This document shows positions 1 to 10,200 of a stretch of 54,477 nt of DNA, one piece after another (position 1 is the first letter of the stretch; each line of letters starts with the position of its first letter). The notes under the pieces were generated by a model that saw only the letters and a list, made by a program, of their open reading frames with translations, ran no database searches and was not told the origin of the DNA. The position numbers were made by a program, and so were the translations under genes. Source of the DNA: a virus; IMG/VR virus record IMGVR_UViG_3300017956_000016, positions 1 to 54,477 of that record; one strand, given 5' to 3'.

Positions 1-762
1 CTGACCGTCAGCATGTCTGACCAATCTTGCTAGTTTTTTGAGATCTCTCTGTCTGTCCTTATTGTCCTTGAAAGCGTATGCTGCTTTCTTGTCATCCTTA
101 GGAGCAGGTTCTTTCGCAATCTTCTCATATTTTGCTCTATCTACTGCTTCGCCCAGGTCGGGATGGGGTGCATACAGGGGACCCTGGTAGTTACCAGCAA
201 ACACTTCTTCTTTCTTCATGGCTGCTCTCTTTGCTGCTGCTTTTTTAAGTAGTCTTTGTCTTGCTGCTTCTTGCTCATCCTTGGGAATAGCAGTGACAGC
301 ACCAACTTTCTGGTCTACATCACCAGGGGCATATCCTTCGTTTGCCTTCTTCTTGGTGTCCATAATAGCACCCTTACCATGCTTCTTACGAATCTCTGCC
401 TTCACAATGTCCAGAGCAGACTTGCCCTTGCCGTGTTCTTTCTCCAGTTGTTTCTGAACCCAGGTTTTACCCTCAGGTTTTTTGCCCCCGCCACCAGATG
501 ACTTAGAAGGATAACGGGTGTTGCCATCAACTCCACCACGCTCCATACGGCGATCTCTTAGACGATCTGCCTCTTCTTCGTTAATAAATTCTTCCTTCTT
601 CATCGGTAGACCTTTGTGTTTGGTAGAAGCAAAATCTTTGGCGTCTTTCTTCTTCATGCTGGCAGCAACTTTGGCAACCTCAGGCGATGCTGCTCCTTCA
701 CCCTTTTGAGCAGCTCGGACCATACCCATAAAACGCTGTTGTTTGATAGATTTGGCGGGCAT
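1..762 (-). CDS. DUF3008-type Lys-rich phage protein, 3' end outside window
   Basis: This ORF starts at an ATG at 760-762 and stays open for 254 codons to the left edge, so its C-terminus is missing. The N-terminus (MPAKSIKQQRFMGMV, then SPEVAKVA, then KKKDAKDFASTKHKGLP at about residues 37-53) matches the pattern I know as DUF3008, a short family of unknown function found in bacteria and phages. Here it continues into a long, highly charged Lys/Glu/Ala-rich region with a Gly/Ser-rich linker near residue 90 and several KK/KKK clusters. I see no enzyme motif. It starts one base after the stop of the 94-residue gene, so the two are probably co-transcribed. Family assignment is from memory of the motif; function is unknown. 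The extended Lys-rich tail suggests a nucleic-acid-associated or head-associated role, which is inference only. Confidence 0.8.
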   Translation of the reverse strand, partial: MPAKSIKQQRFMGMVRAAQKGEGAASPEVAKVAASMKKKDAKDFASTKHKGLPMKKEEFINEEEADRLRDRRMERGGVDGNTRYPSKSSGGGGKKPEGKTWVQKQLEKEHGKGKSALDIVKAEIRKKHGKGAIMDTKKKANEGYAPGDVDQKVGAVTAIPKDEQEAARQRLLKKAAAKRAAMKKEEVFAGNYQGPLYAPHPDLGEAVDRAKYEKIAKEPAPKDDKKAAYAFKDNKDRQRDLKKLARLVRHADGQ

Positions 763-763
763 C

Positions 764-1048
764 TTACTGTCTCGCTACTTTGGTGCATTTGAGACCAGCG
801 CCATCGATAGTCTCCAAGGGATCCTTTTCCAGATAGAGGACGCCACCTGCTTCGATGCTGACGTTTCTGCTACCCAAAGCAACATACTGACTGTCGCCAA
901 CGTTTCTCTCGGCAACCACAGCAGCATCATCAACGACGAGCACGATGGTTGCAGCAGTGTCATTCACAACACGCACGGCAGTTGCCTTGCTCAGGTTGGT
1001 TGCAGCACTGAGAGTAACCTCAGACGCTAATACTCTTACTCTATCCAT
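764..1048 (-). CDS. small conserved beta-rich phage protein, unknown function
   Basis: A 94-residue protein with an ATG start, lying between the small terminase gene and the DUF3008-type gene. The sequence alternates short hydrophobic and polar stretches (ATAVRVVNDTAATIVLVVDD, then GGVLYLEKDP) and has no long helix, signal peptide or membrane segment. It therefore looks like a compact all-beta protein. Proteins of this type sit at the same place in several T4-like cyanophages as far as I recall, but no function is known to me. A late-promoter-like motif (GATAAATA, minus strand) ends 26 bases before the start and an AGGAG sequence lies at 1061-1065, so the gene could be expressed from its own late transcript. 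A virion or packaging accessory role is inferred only from position. Confidence 0.7.
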   Translation of the reverse strand: MDRVRVLASEVTLSAATNLSKATAVRVVNDTAATIVLVVDDAAVVAERNVGDSQYVALGSRNVSIEAGGVLYLEKDPLETIDGAGLKCTKVARQ

Positions 1049-1072
1049 CGGTAATAAGGTCTCCTACAAATA

Positions 1073-1486
1073 CTATTTATCACGTTGCTGTTTTAAGAAT
1101 TTGGCGAGATCCGCTGTGCTACCTACAAACATAGTATTGTTTGTGGTGTTGACCTCTTTGGTTTTCTTGGGATTCTCAATCTCAGCGACCTTCTTTTGAA
1201 GGTCTACCAGTTTGTCAGCAACGTCACCGACATGCTTGATTAACTGACCAGCAACTTCATATGCACGAGGTTGATCAGATTCCTGCGCCAATTCAAGAAT
1301 CCCATCCACTGCCTCTTGTCCCTTCTCGATGAGTGAATAGAGATTGCCACGAGTATACTCATAGTCTTTCTTCAACTGCTCCTTGGTTGAAGTTGCAATC
1401 TCCTCTACCTTTTCAACAGCAGGTTTTTCTGTTGAGACAATATCAGTTTCAATATCTAGAGCATCTTCAATGCCCTCAAACTTCAT
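1073..1486 (-). CDS. gp16: small terminase subunit, gp16-like
   Basis: Chosen start is the ATG at 1484-1486 (MKFEGIEDAL), four bases after the gp15 stop, giving 137 residues. A longer in-frame reading would run deep into gp15. The central part (DYEYTRGNLYSLIEKGQEAV, then DQPRAYEVAGQLIKHV and DKLVDLQKKV, about residues 41-100) has the helical pattern and PRAYEV motif of T4-like small terminases, which form a ring that recognises and delivers DNA to the large terminase. The C-terminus (VGSTADLAKFLKQ) is a conserved tail in cyanophage versions as I recall. T4 gp16 is about 164 residues, so this is a short form. No large terminase gene is seen in this window; it would be expected beyond the left edge. 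Confidence 0.88.
   Translation of the reverse strand: MKFEGIEDALDIETDIVSTEKPAVEKVEEIATSTKEQLKKDYEYTRGNLYSLIEKGQEAVDGILELAQESDQPRAYEVAGQLIKHVGDVADKLVDLQKKVAEIENPKKTKEVNTTNNTMFVGSTADLAKFLKQQRDK
1074..1081 (-). promoter_or_regulatory. T4-like late promoter, GATAAATA
   Basis: The minus strand reads GATAAATA, one mismatch from the T4 late consensus TATAAATA. It overlaps the stop codon of the small terminase gene and lies 26 bases before the next start codon, the usual place for a late promoter in compact phage genomes. Confidence 0.55.
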
Positions 1487-1490
1487 GAGT

Positions 1491-2285
1491 TTATTCGTCG
1501 TTTCCTGTGACTGGGTTTCTTGAGAGTCCATCTGAGTATTCACTATAGAGTTCATTAAATCCGAAGTTATCATCTGGGTCAGCATCCAGAGGATCTGGAG
1601 TGACTGTATAACGCACTTCCCTGGGAGCAGTGATCTTTGATTCTGTAGCCATGTCCACAATAGCCTTGGTGATAAGCTCGCCAGACTTGTCTTGGACAGG
1701 ACCGTAAAGATAGGTCTTTGCTTGAAACTGTAGGGTATATATCAGAGTGCGTCTTGTATCATAGTCTCCCTCATACTCATCACTATAATCTACAGATGTG
1801 AGACTCACAGGATAGTCTCGTGTCTCGCCAAGATCAGCGACAAGATTCATTGTCAGGTTAAAGCTTGGTTGGAAGTAAGGAAGGATCTGCTCAAGAATTT
1901 GCAGGGCGTCGTCTTGATTCTTGGAAAGAATTGCCAACTCAAAGTTGATGTTATAGGGAATTGGCATGAATCCCTTATATGTTGCCTCTCCAGACGTATT
2001 GCGAATATACGATGTTGGGGATAACTTTCTAGAGGGATCGTATGCAATGCCATTGATCTCAAAAGAGATTCTAGGCAGAGTGATCTGCACTTGATCTTGT
2101 GTCGTCAAGTCACCAACCTGACGTAGACGAGAAAGAAACTTTTGCTTAGGTCCGTATGCCAAAGGCACCTTCATCACTTCTGTTTTACTTCCAGAGGTGC
2201 GTCTAAGCTCAATGTTATTAAAGAGGGTGCCGAAAGCAACAACCGTCTTCTTAATAATCTCGTGGTATGAATAAGTTCCTAGCAT
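1491..2285 (-). CDS. gp15: tail completion / sheath terminator, gp15-like
   Basis: A 264-residue protein close to T4 gp15 (about 272). The N-terminus (YSYHEIIKKTVVAFGTLFNN) and the block ILPYFQPSFNLTM at residues 134-146 correspond to the strongest conserved stretches I know in T4 gp15 (ILPYFQPHFNTTM). gp15 caps the end of the tail tube and sheath and forms the surface joined by the neck proteins gp13 and gp14. Its ATG overlaps the gp14 stop as TAATG, so translation is probably coupled. The last ~40 residues are acidic and less conserved. The order gp13-gp14-gp15-gp16 is as in T4. Confidence 0.92.
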   Translation of the reverse strand: MLGTYSYHEIIKKTVVAFGTLFNNIELRRTSGSKTEVMKVPLAYGPKQKFLSRLRQVGDLTTQDQVQITLPRISFEINGIAYDPSRKLSPTSYIRNTSGEATYKGFMPIPYNINFELAILSKNQDDALQILEQILPYFQPSFNLTMNLVADLGETRDYPVSLTSVDYSDEYEGDYDTRRTLIYTLQFQAKTYLYGPVQDKSGELITKAIVDMATESKITAPREVRYTVTPDPLDADPDDNFGFNELYSEYSDGLSRNPVTGNDE

Positions 2286-3397
2286 TACTGTGCGTTACCA
2301 AACTCGCCAAATGGATTTGTCTCTGTGAAATCCAGGATATCATCTGCCTCAGATTCAATATTATAGTTTTGATCGACAGTATCGCTTAGATTCGTATTAT
2401 TTAGCGTATTGTAAGTTTCAGGACTCCAGAGAGCACCTGAAGTTAGACCCTTGACAGTTTCGCCAGTGTTGAATGTGCCAGTGCGATTGATCACTTGGAG
2501 TTCTCTTGTAGAAGAATTCCAGGACTTGACTTCTGCTCTGTTGTCTTTTGGTGAGTAGTCGATTGCAACGGATGGAGCGCTAGTATAACCATTACCACCA
2601 GATGTAATAGTGATGCCAGTAACGAGACCAGTAGAGTTGACTGTTGCGGTTGCAGTTGCACCTGTGCCTCCTCCTCCAGTGATAGTAACGGTTGGCGGTA
2701 TGGCACTATTATAGTGGTTTCCACCATCAGTCACGGTGAGTGCAGTGACAGTATCTCCAGTGATCGTTGCCGTTGCTGCTGCCCTATAAAGGTCACCAAC
2801 AATTTCTTCACCGACAACAAAGTCTCCAGTGCCACCAGGATCCATAACGAGTTTGATGGATGCAGCAAAGTTTGTCTGAATAGCATCAACCTCAGCAACA
2901 CCAGTGTCAATGTCTTCATCACTGTATTCAAACAGCTCACAACGAAGACCCCAGACATGAATCTTACCTAACTGGTAGAAGGGGACTTCATGCTCCACAA
3001 ACTGAATCTCAAACGTTTTCCCTGCCATAGGAAAATGCACAAGGTCTCCCTCATTGGGACGACCCTCCACAATCAGTGTGGTGTTATCGTCTACGGCTTC
3101 TTGGAATCTTTTGCGAGAGATGATAAAGGTTACCTGATCAGATACCCTAACCCCAAACTTACTAAACATGTCTCCGTCTCCACGGAAACCACCAGCATCT
3201 TCAACATATGCTTCAATCTCAAAAGCATCATCAAACCTAGAGAGAGTATCTTCTCCAAAGATGCTGTCTTCTTTAACAATAGTCCTGGGAATATAATAGA
3301 TATTTTTCCCAAACATCTTGATCTGCTCGATGATCAGACTCTCTTGGAGGTCTTGCTCACCCGACGTGCCTTGTGTGAAGTATGAGTTGAGTGCCAT
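2285..3397 (-). CDS. gp14: neck protein gp14-like with inserted beta module
   Basis: The ATG at 3395-3397 (MALNSYF) is preferred over an upstream TTG; it lies one base beyond the gp13 stop. The product is 370 residues, against about 256 for T4 gp14. The N-terminal half (MALNSYFTQG, then IYYIPRTIVKEDSIFGEDT, FEIEAYVED, KFGVRVSDQVTFIISR) is the gp14 pattern of a head-to-tail joining neck protein. Residues about 186-300 contain an extra domain with VVGEEIVGD, GGGGTGATATATV and GGNGYTSAPSVAI, the same glycine-rich module repeated in the baseplate genes of this window. The C-terminus (residues ~335-370, ending FTETNPFGEFG) returns to a gp14-like end, so the module looks like an insertion. Neck function is established for the family; what the insertion does is unknown. 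Confidence 0.9.
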   Translation of the reverse strand: MALNSYFTQGTSGEQDLQESLIIEQIKMFGKNIYYIPRTIVKEDSIFGEDTLSRFDDAFEIEAYVEDAGGFRGDGDMFSKFGVRVSDQVTFIISRKRFQEAVDDNTTLIVEGRPNEGDLVHFPMAGKTFEIQFVEHEVPFYQLGKIHVWGLRCELFEYSDEDIDTGVAEVDAIQTNFAASIKLVMDPGGTGDFVVGEEIVGDLYRAAATATITGDTVTALTVTDGGNHYNSAIPPTVTITGGGGTGATATATVNSTGLVTGITITSGGNGYTSAPSVAIDYSPKDNRAEVKSWNSSTRELQVINRTGTFNTGETVKGLTSGALWSPETYNTLNNTNLSDTVDQNYNIESEADDILDFTETNPFGEFGNAQ

Positions 3398-3398
3398 A

Positions 3399-4199
3399 TC
3401 AGCCAATCATGTCCAGTGGAGGTGTTTCCCAGGTGGTGCGGAGTTGCTCGTCGAGAATCTTCAATTCCTCAACAGCATCATTGTAAATCATCTCGCCATT
3501 TAGAGTAACTCCACCAGGCATTTGCACGCCTTGGAATTTCGTCAGGTTTTGACCCCACTGCTTTTTAATCTTTGCAGTGGCATAGTCTTTAACCCACATT
3601 TGATTGTAAATCTCTGTCCAAGTTGTAGGATCCATTGCCCTCCAACATTTGATCACAATGTATTGATCGACCAATGCATCTGCTGTCCAGTCAAAGTCGA
3701 TATACAGTCTATCCTGCACTTGCGAATAGCGAACAGGTTTGATACCTTCCAGCAGGAAATCAATAGTTTCCAGATGCTGCTGGATCATATAGTAATGATA
3801 AAACTGTGTAGATGTAAAATCATACAGATCATTCAGACGCATCTGATATCTGATGTCAAACATGTTACGAGTGCCCTTGTCTGTGAAGGAGAATAGACCT
3901 TCAATGGAAAGGATATGATCAGGCACCTCAATGTAACCATTACCCTCTTTCCAACTATCGTTACCAGCCTTTGAGGTATAAGGGGTATTTGTTTTAGCAC
4001 GATCAATAACATCTTGAGTAATCTGATGTTTCAGATATACCCTCTCAGCACCATCGTAATGGAATTGCTGAAACTTTTGAAGCGTATAGTCGATAGCATC
4101 ATCGACCTGATCGTCGGATACATTGACCTCCAAGACTGGTTTACCCAGTCTACGGAGGCAGTATTCTTTGAGTTCTGCTTTAGATGTTGGAGATGCCAT
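3399..4199 (-). CDS. gp13: neck protein gp13-like
   Basis: A 266-residue protein with ATG start just after the fibre gene stop. The N-terminus (LKEYCLRRLGKPVLEVNVSD, then DQVDDAIDYTLQKFQQFHYD) is the gp13 signature of T4-like phages: a helix followed by a conserved leucine- and acid-rich segment. The later ATAKIKKQWGQNLTKFQGVQ and GGVTLNG blocks are also typical of cyanophage versions. gp13 acts with gp14 in the neck that closes the DNA-filled head and receives the tail. T4 gp13 is about 309 residues, so this is somewhat shorter. Order and spacing with gp14 and gp15 support the call. I see no insertion of the GSGY module here. Confidence 0.92.
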   Translation of the reverse strand: MASPTSKAELKEYCLRRLGKPVLEVNVSDDQVDDAIDYTLQKFQQFHYDGAERVYLKHQITQDVIDRAKTNTPYTSKAGNDSWKEGNGYIEVPDHILSIEGLFSFTDKGTRNMFDIRYQMRLNDLYDFTSTQFYHYYMIQQHLETIDFLLEGIKPVRYSQVQDRLYIDFDWTADALVDQYIVIKCWRAMDPTTWTEIYNQMWVKDYATAKIKKQWGQNLTKFQGVQMPGGVTLNGEMIYNDAVEELKILDEQLRTTWETPPLDMIG

Positions 4200-4205
4200 T
4201 AGTTA

Positions 4206-7200
4206 TCAGCGAGTGAGAGCGGCGAGAGCAGCCTTGAGTTGGGTAACAGTTGTAATACCAGCGTCATTACCGATCGCATTAAGAGCGGTATAGATGTCAT
4301 CAATATCAGCATCATTAGCATCTGCTGTTGCACCCTGAGCAGCAGTTGCATAAGCAGTGCTGTTGGTAGTAGCAGCACTGCCAAGACCAAGGGTAGTGCG
4401 AGCAGCAGATGCAGATGCATCATCAATCAGAGATGCACCGAATGTGCTGATTGTGGGGGTGCCAGTCAGATCACTATAAGCACCAGAGGTTGCGACAGTT
4501 GCAAGGTCGGCAGGTTGAATGGCAGAGTCTGCCAGTGTGCCTTGAGCAGCGGTAGCATAGTTTCCAGAAGCAGCGGTGATCCGAGCATCGGCGCGAGCAT
4601 CTGTGTAGTAAAGGTTAGTAAGACCCTCAGAGAGATCGTCTGTGCTTGCTGCAGCGATTCGTGCATCTGCACGAGCATCTGTGTAGTAAAGGTTGACAAC
4701 ACCCTCAGTGATGTCATCAGTTGTCTTAGTTGCAAGGCGAGCATCCCATCTTGCAGTGGTGTAATACAGATTTGATCCTTCTGCCAGGTCGGTTGTAGTC
4801 TTGCTGCTGAGGTCGAGGTTTGCACCAACTTGAAGTGCAATACGAGCATCAGCAAGTCCATTTACCTCAGCATCAGTGCGCTCGGTGAAGCTAAAGACAC
4901 CAGTAGAAGCGTTGTAAGACAGATCCCCAGAAGCCCCAAATGCACCCCTAGCACGAGAATTTGTAAAGAAGACATTCGTCGATCCCTCAGTTACGTTGTC
5001 GGTATTGATATCCGACTGAGTAACCGACAGACCACCGCTACCATCATGTGTAATACCCACTCCATATGTAAAGTGGCTACGAGTGCGAGCAGCAGTTGTG
5101 AAGAGGTTTGTAGATCCTTCAGTCAGATTGTCTGTATTGATATCAGATTGGACTGCACTCAGAGTCAGCAGGTTACCTGCATCATCGTAGGTAGCAGAGA
5201 TGCCAGTGCCACCACTGATCAGAGCAGCAACACGATCATCAACTCTCTCATCGGTGAAATAAAGGTTGCTAGTGCCCTCTGGAAGACCGTCAGTCGTGTG
5301 ATTAGCGATGCTACCAACCTGAGACAGGTTATAGGTAATGGTGCCAGTCACATTCAGGTTACCAGCAACTTCAAAGTCAGTAGTTGATTTGAAGTTGGAA
5401 ACCGTGAGTCGGTTTTCAAATGGGTTATAGGTGAGGTTAGTGGAGTCTGTGCGGACCTCGGTGTATCCCGTGTTTGCAGAGACAAACGGGACATAGTAAG
5501 TAAGGTTAGAAGATGCAGTCTCTGTAATGTTAACCAGATCTGCCTTATCGGCGGTGCCTGTGAGGTTACCAGTAACATTACCAGTGGTCGTGCCAGTGAC
5601 AGTAAGGTTGCCAAGGACGCTAGCGTTGGTTGTAACTTCAAGACTGTTGAGAGTTGCCAAACCAGCACCAGTGATGTTACCAGAAGTGGATTGCAACTCA
5701 ATCTTAGTCGTGCCAGCACCGTTGTTGAGTTGCAGTGCCTTAGAAGCGCCCTGCAGGACAACGTTATCGTTGAAACGAGTTGTGCTGTTTTGAGTGATTG
5801 TATTGTTGAAGGTTGTGGCACCGTCAACATTCAGTGTGCTGTCGAAGTCAACAGCATTAACAACATTCAGTGTGCTGTTGAGAGTTGTAGCGCCAGTAAC
5901 ACCCAAAGTGCCTGCGATATCAGTATTACCAGAGGTGCCTTGGACTGTAAACTTGTTAGTGTTGATCAGCAGAGATCCACCAACGTTTGCAGTTGCACTT
6001 GTAGTGATACTGGAGGTGTTGATCGTGGTGAATGTCGATGTGCCAGTAACACCAAGAGTGCCACCGATATTAACATTACCACTTGTGCCATTCAGAGTAA
6101 TGGTGCCAGCGTTGTTGGGACCAAGTGTCAGCAGTTGACCGAAGTAAACATCTTCAGCAACGGTCATACCACCATTGCTCAGTCGGACAGCAGCATTAGA
6201 GCTGAGACTTGAGGGGTTTGTGCCGTTGGAGAAGAGGACTCTACCTCTGAATTCCTGACTACCCTTCTGGACCACGTTACCATCTACAGTGAAATCACCA
6301 TAAATTTGGATGTCAGCCCCAAAGGCAACGTTACCAGCGAATGAAGCGCCTCCAGAGACCCTCAGAGCGCCTCCAGCAGTGAAGAGTGCAGGTAGGTTGG
6401 TAGTGTTTGTTGTATCAGTGATAGTGACAATATCATTGACTTCCAGAGTGCTGTCCAGATCGACAGCGCCAGTGACATTGAAAGTATCGTCGATGACAGT
6501 AGCACCTTCAACATTCAATGTGCCTTGAATATCGGTGTTACCAGTTGAGGAAGCAACGCTAAACTTAGTGATCGAAGATCCATTCTGAATTCTGATAAAC
6601 TTAGATGCAGAATTAAGAGTGATGTTGTTGGTGAAGACAGACACACCAGCCACATCGAGTGTGCCATTGACTGTCAGATTATCATCAACAATCGTTTCAC
6701 CAGTAAAGGAATCTAAGGTCAGAGCACCAGCAGATGTGCTGATCTCAGAAGATGCATCAACACCGATCTTGATGTTGTCTGCTGTGATATCAGTAGAGGT
6801 GATCGCATGATTAAAGGTAGTGGTGCCATTGATGACATGGTTGTCTGTGCCAGCATTACCAATAGTGGTATTGCCATCAACTTGCAGAGTGCCAGTTACA
6901 AAGAGGTTTGCCTGGTTGTAGATAGCACCAGTAGCAGACTGGAATGTTAGAGCACCAGAGTTAGTATCGATGACGTTATTAGCAACAACGCCGATTGTGA
7001 TGCTATCGATGGTGACATCAGTAGCAGTCATGGCATTGTTAAACTGGACAGTGCCCGTCACAACGTGGGAGTCTGTGCCAGCATTACCAAGAGTAACGTT
7101 ACCGTCAACTGTAAGTGTGCCATCAATCTGAGTGTTGCCATCAACATTCAGGTCAAGATCAACGTCAAGGTTGTCGGTGATGTTAACAGTGCCACCGACA

Positions 7201-10200
7201 GAATCCAGGATCAGGTTACCTGCCGTTGTGCTGATCTCGTTAGGAGCGTCAACACCGATTCTGATTTGATCGGCAGTGATATCCGTAGAGGTGATCGCTT
7301 GGTTGAATGTGACTGTGCCGTTGACAACATGAGCATCAGATCCAGCGTTGCCAATAGTTGCATTGCCTTGGACCTGCAGAGTGCCACCCACATAGGTGTT
7401 ACCTGTGCTGATACCAACGGTAAAGACTGTGCCAACGTTGAAGTTATTCTGGGTTGACAGAGCACCAGTAACACTCAGGTTACCACCAATGGCAGCGTCA
7501 TCAGTAACTGTCAGATCATCACCCACATACAGGTCAAGACCGATACCAACGCCACCGCCAACAATCAGGGTGCCAGTAGAGGCAGAGGTGGAGTTTGTGA
7601 CATCAAACAGTTTGATGCTACCAGCATCCAGACCAGAGCGAGTGCCAGAGAATGCTTCGCTAGCGTTAGTTGCGTTGTGATACAGAGCATAGCGGCTTGC
7701 TGAGTTATCCCAACCGAAGAAACCGACTCGTGCTCCAGAATCATAGTATCTAAACTCAATACCACGATCCTTAGCATCGGCTTGGGTAGGAGCAGTATCA
7801 CCACCCAGAGTGAAGACGGGATCGTCCAGGGTTTGTGTGGTGGAGTTAATAGTTGTAGTTACGCCGTTGACAGTCAGGTTACCTTCAAGGACCGTGTTGC
7901 CATCAACAGTGAAATCTCCGTTAACTGTGACATCATCAGTAAAGGTAGAAACACTGTTAACAGTAAGAGTGTCAGTTGCAGCATCACCGATTCTAGTGTT
8001 GCCATTGATAAACACATCTCTATTGAATGTGCCATCGCCATGGACAGTCAGTGTGCCGAGAGCAGCGGTGCCCTGACCGACACGACCAATTACAGTGTTG
8101 CCATTATCGAAGTCAACACTAAACTCTGTCTGTGCAGATCCGTTTTGAATCTGGAATGTCTTGTTGCCACTTCTAAGAAGGACATCGTTATAGATGGTTG
8201 TTGCACCATCAACAGTCAGAGTGTTGTTGAAGTCAACCGCACCATCAACATTAAGAGTGCTGTCAAAGTCAACTGCCAGATTAACCGTCAGGTTATCTGT
8301 GATAGTTGTATCAGAATTGATTGTGAGGATGTCTGTGCCAGCGTCACCCAGAGTGATGTTGCCATCGACCTGTAGAGTTGACTCAAAGTGGACAGCAGAT
8401 CCAACGTCCAGAGTGCCACGAATATCGGTGTTGCCGTTGGTGGACAGGACAGTAAACTTATCAACTGTGCCATTGGTAATCTTGAAATACTTACCAGTGG
8501 TATCCAGAGTGATGTCATTATGGAAGACTGCATCGTCATCCAGATCAAACGTGCTGTTGAATGTTACGGCACCATCAACATTAAGAGTATTATCAAAGTC
8601 AACGGCAGAGATAATATTAAGAGTGCCTTGAATGACAGTATTGCCATTATCAGTATCAACTTCAAACTTAGTGACACTACCGTCATTGATAGTGAAAACA
8701 GTGTTTGGACCAGAAATCCTAACGTCATCTTCAAACGTGGTGTCGGAGTTGACCAGGACAGTATCTGTCGATGCGTTACCCAAGGTAACGTTGCTATCAA
8801 CCGTCAGATCGCCCTGCGTATAGATGTCGCCATTGGAAGCGGTGACTGTGAATTGACCAGAGTTGATGTCAAAGTCGTTGGCGATATCAACAGTGCCGCC
8901 GACATAGACATTCTCAGAGATGCCAACACCACCTGTGACAACTAGCGTGCCTGTTGTTGTGGATGTCGATCCTGTGTTTGTCGTAAGCCTGAGGTTACCA
9001 GCAATGATAGCAGCGTCAGTGCCAGCATAGACTTCATTTGTGTTGGTGGCATTGTAGAGGAAGCGATACCCGCCAGTGCCATTCCATATGTTAGCGTCTG
9101 CATAGTCTTCATCCCACCCGAAGAAACCAAACCTCTCCTGACTATCATAGTATCTAAATTCGATACCACGGTCAAGGTTGTCATCTAGTGTAAGAGTATC
9201 CTCGCCACCAAGAGTGATAATGGGATCTTGGATAGTCGTTGTTACGCTATTGACTGTGGTTGTGGTGCCATCGACTTGAAGGTCACCACGAATTCTCACA
9301 AGACCAGTAACGTCATCATCGTCATTGGGATCCAGCACCATTGTAGAGTTGGTGGTGGACAAGACGTTATCTTGGAAGTGATAGTCTTCTACGTTGACTC
9401 TGCTGTTGACATCAGTAGCATAGATCGTGATGTCGTTGTCTGCCGAGATATCGAGCAGCGCCTGACCAGTGCCAACGTTTGTCGAAGCAATAGCAAACGT
9501 GCGATTGCTAGCAGAGTTTTGGGTCAGGAAGATATCCAGGTTACCTTCGCCATACTTATCAATGAGTTGATCAGTGGCACCATCAAGATCAATATTAGGA
9601 TCCGAGAAATAGGAGCGGACATTGACATCAATCTCGCCAGCGCCACTGTCCCCTGTATTATTAGCGCCAAACAGAAGATTGCCGCTCGTGTCATTAACTT
9701 TGACGTAGTTAAGATAATTGAATCCTCTGTATCCAGTGGTGCTAGTAAGCTCCTGGTCAAGCTCAAAATCTTCTTTTGTATTTCCATCAGCAAAAGAGAT
9801 TCTATTATTCTGAAGTTGCCAGTTGTCAACACCAGCAGCAGCGATGCTAACGAAACCACCTTCATAGGTGTTAGCAGGATCCCAAGAAGTAACATCAAAG
9901 TCTTCTTGGTTGAAGGATGCGAGACCTTTCTGAGGACTCAGAGCAGATCCGAGATATCTCCAAGAGCCTGCGTCAGAGGTGTCTGTATGTGTAGGCTCGC
10001 CGCCGCCTGCGTTAATATCAAGGATAGCCTCATAAAGGCGACCACTTGAATTTCGGACCTTATCATAACGAGAATAAGCAATAGCGTTATCATACAAGGC
10101 ATCTTCAGACCCCTGTTTTGCCGTAGCGATAGGGATAGTCCTTGCATAGGTGAAGCGACCATAACGGTCTGTGGTGAATTGAGTTGTATTAACAGACTCA

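Noticed and set aside
4560-7400. Regular repeats that might be taken for a CRISPR array or a replication origin
   Set aside because: The repeats keep the reading frame of the fibre gene, vary in a codon-wise way, lack constant-length spacers and are not palindromic.
9228-10049. Plus-strand ORF of about 270 codons opposite the tail fibre
   Set aside because: It is antisense to the fibre reading frame, repetitive for the same reason, and has no ribosome site or recognisable family.
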